Below are positions 59,546 to 64,000 of a stretch of DNA of 64,000 bases, one piece after another. The notes under the pieces are model-generated. The model was not told the DNA's origin, did not search any database, and saw only the letters and a program-made list of their open reading frames with translations. Position 1 is the first letter of the stretch. Each line of letters starts with the position of its first letter. Origin of the DNA: Trochalopteron elliotii (Eukaryota; Chordata; Aves; Passeriformes; Leiothrichidae); assembly GCA_024734555.1 (NCBI GenBank), contig JANPWX010000614.1, forward strand, positions 1-64,000. Direction: 5' to 3'. The position numbers and the translations under genes were made by a program.

Positions 59546-60677
59546 TTCTTGGGAAAGCTGTCACCCAGCTGCAATGCAGGTGATAACCCAAGGTCGGGCA
59601 GGCTCCCTCCTCAGGGAATTGGGGTGTTCCTCAGCCACGAGGGCTCAGGGGCAGTGCCTTGGACCACAGTGATGTGGGTTTTGGGGGCTTCTGTCCTGCT
59701 TCCTTACTTCATTGTTGCTCAGCAGGGAAACTCTGCAGTGCAGTGCACTACCAATTCCTCATAGAGAGAGACCCAGCTCTTCAGATGCTTTGCAATTCAG
59801 CCAAAAGTTTAAATTTATTGAAAACTACAAAAAAAAAATTAAAAAATCACAGTGAGGTCGGGCCAGGCTGTTGGTGATGGGGAGGATTCCCTGGCATCAC
59901 TGGTGAGTGCTGAGTCCCTGCCAGAAGCATGAATGGAAGTAGGAGGGTGTCTCCCCCCAGTCTCTGAATACTCACTCACATGGCTCCATCACTGTGGCAC
60001 TGGCGTGGCACTGGTCAGCACTGGGGGAAGCCAAGGCACAGGAGCTGAGGATCAGTTCAGAAAGAGCTGAGCAATAGGAATCTGAGGGCAACCCTGCAGA
60101 CTGTGGGCTCCTCTAGCCAAAAACTTCCACAGGGGGCCTGCCACCCACACAGCCTTCAGGCCAGGTCTGGCGCCAGATTTCCCAAATTTCCCAGAAATGT
60201 CAAGGCCAGGGACCCCTTAGAGGCCCTTTCACTTGTCCCAGCTTGCCTGGGAGCAGCCAGGTCCTCAGCTCTCCACTGATGGGGATGGCAGAAGCTCCCA
60301 TGGCACTGCAAGGCTCACCCCCATGTGAGCCATGTGCCAGCAATGCTGGGCTGGAAGCCTGTGCTGGCCAAGTGACTTCCACCAAAATCTCTCCCACACA
60401 GTCTTCCCTGTCATGGGGGGAGAGCTGCCATGCTCCTCCAGGGCTAGTCACATGCCAGGTGTGAAAGGCACAAGGCTGTTGTGAGCCAGGATGTCCCCAG
60501 TCCCAGAGGGTGCTTGGAGGGTGTGTGGGAGAAGGCTGTGGAAGGAGACCTGCTTCTCTGCCCCTCAGGGAGACTGACCCGCTGCCTGGCCCCTGCTCAG
60601 ACACCAGCCCTGCTGCCCTGACCAAGACCTCCCAACCTGACTGTGAGGGAGTCACTGGGAATCATCCAACCAGCATG
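59546..60677. other. Gene-free DNA
   Basis: Holds an A-rich tract near 59.83-59.85 kb. No exon or repeat family recognised. Confidence 0.4.
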
Positions 60678-60910
60678 GCTCCCAGCACTGGGGATGGTCC
60701 ATCCAGACCAGCTCCCAGCACTGGGAATGCTTCATCCAGTCCAGCTCCTACCACTGGAGATGCTCAGTTCAGCCCACTCTGGATGCTCAGCGCACTCTGG
60801 CTTCCAGCACTGGAGATGCTCCATCCAGACCCGTTCACAGCATTGGGCGTGCTCTGGTCAGTCCAGCTCCCAGTGCTAGGGATACTCAATCCAGCCCAGC
60901 TCCCAATGCC
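60678..60910 (+). repeat. Minisatellite, 33-bp unit, about six copies plus a partial
   Basis: Three contiguous 33-bp units (60678, 60711, 60744), an irregular 23-nt gap, three more (60800, 60833, 60866) and a 12-nt partial. Units start GCTCCCAGCACTGGGGATG or a close variant. Because 33 is a multiple of three, open frames run across the array and give repetitive Pro/Ser/Thr peptides, but I see no gene context. Confidence 0.8.
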
Positions 60911-61079
60911 ACCACCCACAGCTGCACCTGCAGCACCTGACAGCAAAGGCCCCCACACCTTGTGATCCCTTGTGCCCCTCCCTGGAGCTGTGGCCGGGCC
61001 GTGCTCCCTCGGCCCCTGCCCCCCGCGGATGAGCCACCCTCGCTCCACTGTCCCTTCCCTCCCTCCCTTGTGCAGCCAT

Positions 61080-61300
61080 CACTCACCAGGCTTTGATTAT
61101 GGCCACAAAGGAGCCTTGGAGGAGCCACGGGAAGCTGGAGGGAGGCAGGCAGATGATGAAAGAGCTGTCAAATGGGATTAAACAGTAACCGTCTCCTACA
61201 CTGCTGGGCAGCAGGAAGGGGGACAGATTGTACCGGATTGTAATGCAGGAGCCCTCCCGCTGCCGGAGCCGGCCAGCACCGGCCCCCACGGGCTGCAGCT
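61080..61300. promoter_or_regulatory. Candidate regulatory block
   Basis: CAGGCTTTGATTATGGCCAC, AGCTGTCAAATGGGATTAAA and ACAGTAACCGTCTCC, then GTACCGGATTGTAATGCAGG. TTTGATTATGG, TGTCAAA and GGATTAAA are TCF-, TALE/Tbx- and paired/bicoid-like words. CpGs are retained. No coding frame is credible. Confidence 0.3.
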
Positions 61301-61323
61301 GCCCTGCCCGCCAGCGGCCAGCG

Positions 61324-61411
61324 GGACAGAGGGGCAGAGGGGCAGAGGGACAGAGGGACAGAGGGGCAGAGGGGCAGAGGGACAGAAGTGCAGAGGTGCA
61401 GAGGGGCAGGC
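61324..61411 (+). repeat. Minisatellite, 8-bp unit, eleven copies
   Basis: Consecutive octamers of the form GGRCAGAG, with two GTGCAGAG variants near the end. Simple tandem expansion. Confidence 0.85.
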
Positions 61412-62845
61412 AGCCCTGGCAGGCAGTGGCGTCAGGCAATGGCTAGCAGAAGGCACCCACATCCACAGTGACATCCCTAAGCCCCGGGTGAGACGCCCCT
61501 CCGTGTTCTCTTGTGAGCTAAGGAAGCCACACTTGGAGTTCCCAGGCACGGAGAGCCCCCGGAGCTTTGGATGAAGGCTCTGCCCACCCCCAGCCTGCAG
61601 CTGGTGATGTTCCCCTGTCCCCACCAGCATCTGTTGCTGCCAGCATGGCCCTGCTCTCTCCTGCCAGCCAGTCCCCAAGGGGCAGATGGTCTGGCAGGTG
61701 ACACCTCACTTGAAGTGTCATTCTTGCCAGGCCTTGGGTAGAATCTCCCTTTTTCCTTGCCTAGACCTCAGGCAGAGGAGCCCAGAGGTGGGGAAGGGGT
61801 AGGCAGATGCTTTCTCCCAATACAGGGACACACCAGAGCTGTCCAGGGAGTTTCTAGAGCTCCCCAGCGTCACTGGTGACACTCATCCCACCATGCAGAG
61901 TCCTGGGGGCAGGATGGGCATTGGGGATTCTGTCCATCCACACATCCTCCTGCCAAGCCCGAGCAACGCAGCAAGCAACTCGCAGGGTTCCACAAACTCT
62001 GGAGCTGTCCTGTGCATGGCATGGACATCTGCTGGCTTTTCCAGGGGCATGTGGCATCAGGATCTCAGCACCTTGTTGATGAAACACTAGGGTGCTGGCA
62101 GGTCTTCCAGAATTCTAAGCCACATTGCTGGCCATGTCCTGGTGCTCCCACCCCTCCACTCTCTGCTGCTGCTCTGGTTCTGCCTTCACCCCAAGACCAA
62201 GGGGCACATGTGGGTTTGGGGTGCTGGAATCCCAGTGGGGATGCTGTTTCCAAGATCCCAAAAAGCCACTCATTCTGGATCTAAAGACCAGCATTGCTAG
62301 GGCTGTCCAGGCATGGGAACAGGTCAGGGGTCCTGCAAACCTATCCCCAACAAAAGTGGGTCTGCCCTGGCCTGGACAAGTATCTTCTTCTTCCTTCTGC
62401 ATCTCCCAACTTTTGGGTGCTCCAGCATCACCAGGGCTGCTTTTCACCCCCTGTGGGTGATACAGCACAGGGGCTGACCTTTCCCTTCTCTGCATGGAGT
62501 TCATTGTGGATGCACTGGGGTGGGCAGTGCAGGGCTGTCTCCCCACAGGCAAGGGACAGGCAGGGGGCCGATCTTTGGCTTTCCAAGCCCCCAGGCAGCA
62601 AAGCCCTTGAGATCCCCCATCGCCCCCCTGCCTCCCCACCCCAGCTCCATGTGGGAGCCCCAGCCGGGCACTCACAGGCAGACCCCCTCCACCTCCCCAG
62701 CCCCCTCCCCGAGCACCACCTCACCACCCACTCTGCCAGTGGCAACCCCAGTTTCTCACAGCACCCTCTTTTCTGAGCCATTCGTCACGGCCCCCCGGCA
62801 CAAAAGCCAAGGAGAGAGAGACAAGGAGTAGGAAAAGGAAGGAAG

Positions 62846-62848
<3 letters not shown>

Positions 62849-62887
<39 letters not shown>
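62849..62887. repeat. Poly-A tract of 39, followed by GA-rich sequence to about 62937
   Basis: 39 uninterrupted A residues, then a short (GA)n run and a purine-only tract. Exact length may be unreliable because such runs are error-prone in assembly. Confidence 0.85.
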
Positions 62888-62890
<3 letters not shown>

Positions 62891-62959
62891 AGAGAGAGAG
62901 AAAGGGAGCGAGAAGGAAAGAAAGAGGGAGGACAAGGCGTGAAAAGAGCCAGGTCTGTC

Positions 62960-63260
62960 GCCGAGAGGGGAGGAGGGGAAATTATGAAATAAATGAAGCA
63001 CCTCAGCAGTTCAGGGGACACTGGAAGACAGCCCGACCGCGGCTGAATTTTAAATGCCTGCCGCACAATCGGTCCCATTTTGCGAAGAGAGGAAGCTGTG
63101 TCCAAAGACCCTCATGTTTATTCATGAAGAGCCTCTCTGGCCCCTCCCACCCTATTGTCTGGGGGTATTTATTTGGGGGCATCTGTCTGGCCCGATGAAT
63201 GGCAGAGGGGTAATAAATGGGCTGGTGGGGCCGGGGAGGGGAACCGGCGCAGCCGAGCCG
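62960..63260. promoter_or_regulatory. Candidate regulatory element or promoter-proximal block near the window end
   Basis: GGGAAATTATGAAATAAATG, GCTGAATTTTAAATGCC, CGCACAATCGGTCCC, ATGTTTATTCATGAAGAGCC, ACCCTATTGTCTGGGG, TATTTATTTGGGGG and GGGGTAATAAATGGGC, with retained CpGs and a CpG-rich right flank (GCGCAGCCGAGCCGGGCGG). SOX-like ATTGT and homeodomain cores are clustered. It could belong to a gene beyond the window. Confidence 0.38.
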
Positions 63261-63466
63261 GGCGGTGGCTGCCCTGTCTCCCAACCCCCTTCCCACTCCT
63301 CCTCCCAGCCCCCTGCCACCTAGGGGGTTTCCTGCCCCCCGCGCTGTCCCCAGCCCCCGGCGACAGCAGGCAGAACTGCCCAAAGACTGCCCAGGGGCGA
63401 CAGGCCCGGAGGGGCAAAGTTGGGTGGTGCTGGAGCTATGGAGTGCTGCAGGCCAGGGGACTGGCG

Positions 63467-63516
63467 GGTGCCATCCCCAGGGTGCCATCCCCAGGGTGCC
63501 ATCCCCAGGGTGCCAG
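63467..63516 (+). repeat. Short tandem repeat, 14-bp unit, 3.6 copies
   Basis: GGTGCCATCCCCAG repeated three times without a mismatch (63467, 63481, 63495), then GGTGCCAG. The perfect copies suggest recent expansion. Confidence 0.9.
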
Positions 63517-63519
63517 CAG

Positions 63520-64000
63520 CAAGGCCAGAACAGGACACAGAGCACGGTGTGCCACTGAGAGTGGCTGTGCGGGGTGGGGCTTGCAGGGCACTTGCCTTGC
63601 CTGGCTGGGGACAGTGACAGTCAGTGCCATGGGCAGCGAGGAAGGGCAGGCAGCCCCCAGGGACAGGGACAGCCGTGGTTCATGAAAAGGAAGTTCTGAT
63701 TCATCCACACAGAAGGGCAGGGCACTCATCGGGGACAGTGAGGAGACCCGAATCCCATGTCTGTAGGGCCAGGCCACCCTCTCCCACCTCTTCTACTGGC
63801 AAGGAGCAGCTTCCTCTGATGGAAACTCCTCATCTTCCCATGGTGGAACACGTTCTTTATGGGGAGCAAGGAGGTGCTCAACATCCAAACTCACTTTAGT
63901 CATGTCAAGGGGCTCAGGCACTTCAAAGCCCAGAACTGAGACACTGGGATGTCCTGGGGATGTGGGGGCCCATCTGCTGCCAACCTGGCTGTCTGGGAAG
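63520..64000. other. Gene-free DNA to the window edge
   Basis: No exon, repeat family or signal recognised in the last 480 bases. Confidence 0.4.

Noticed and set aside
60510..60965. Mucin-like open frame with Pro/Ser/Thr repeats
   Set aside because: The repeats come from a 33-bp minisatellite. There is no signal peptide, homologous flank or splice pattern, and a second frame is equally open.

Overview
The window is vertebrate genomic DNA, almost certainly from a bird. The evidence is several truncated CR1 LINE 3' ends (the characteristic avian repeat, in both orientations), a solo endogenous-retrovirus LTR, GC-rich compact introns, and one complete multi-exon gene whose protein reads as avian netrin-2 (NTN3 in current naming). 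No bacterial or viral genome organisation is present: there are no operons, ribosome binding sites, tRNAs, rRNAs or CRISPR arrays.

Layout. Bases 1 to about 1100 are a CpG-dense block with a plausible non-coding first exon (donor at 656) and probably the promoter. A long intron 1 leads to the first coding exon at 9565 (ATG at 9594). Six coding exons follow: 9594-10560, 16849-17037, 23265-23414, 24353-24406, 31132-31206 and 31465-31793. They join into 1764 nt encoding 587 residues: signal peptide, laminin N-terminal (LN) domain, three laminin-type EGF (LE) repeats, a short linker and a basic C-terminal netrin (NTR) domain. All five introns between coding exons are phase 1, and the four internal exons are multiples of three. 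The 3' UTR ends near an ATTAAA signal at 31981.

The introns hold a degenerate Ty3/gypsy-type reverse transcriptase fossil (about 21.41-21.64 kb), a solo LTR (18.37-18.97 kb) flanked by a 6-bp duplication, CR1 fragments, a 41-bp minisatellite and several AT-rich or CpG-rich blocks resembling regulatory elements. The strongest of these is a dense cluster of TAAT/ATTA homeodomain cores at 14.48-14.70 kb.

From about 32 kb to the end I recognise no protein-coding gene. That half holds CR1 fragments, minisatellites, a two-copy dispersed repeat of about 142 bp (48.31 and 52.12 kb), and islands of homeobox-, SOX- or GATA-like motifs (for example 38.55, 45.44, 51.70, 56.80, 59.33, 61.08 and 63.00 kb). 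The simplest reading is one secreted axon-guidance gene followed by a gene-poor flank that may carry long-range regulatory DNA. Whether those blocks are conserved or active cannot be judged from one sequence.
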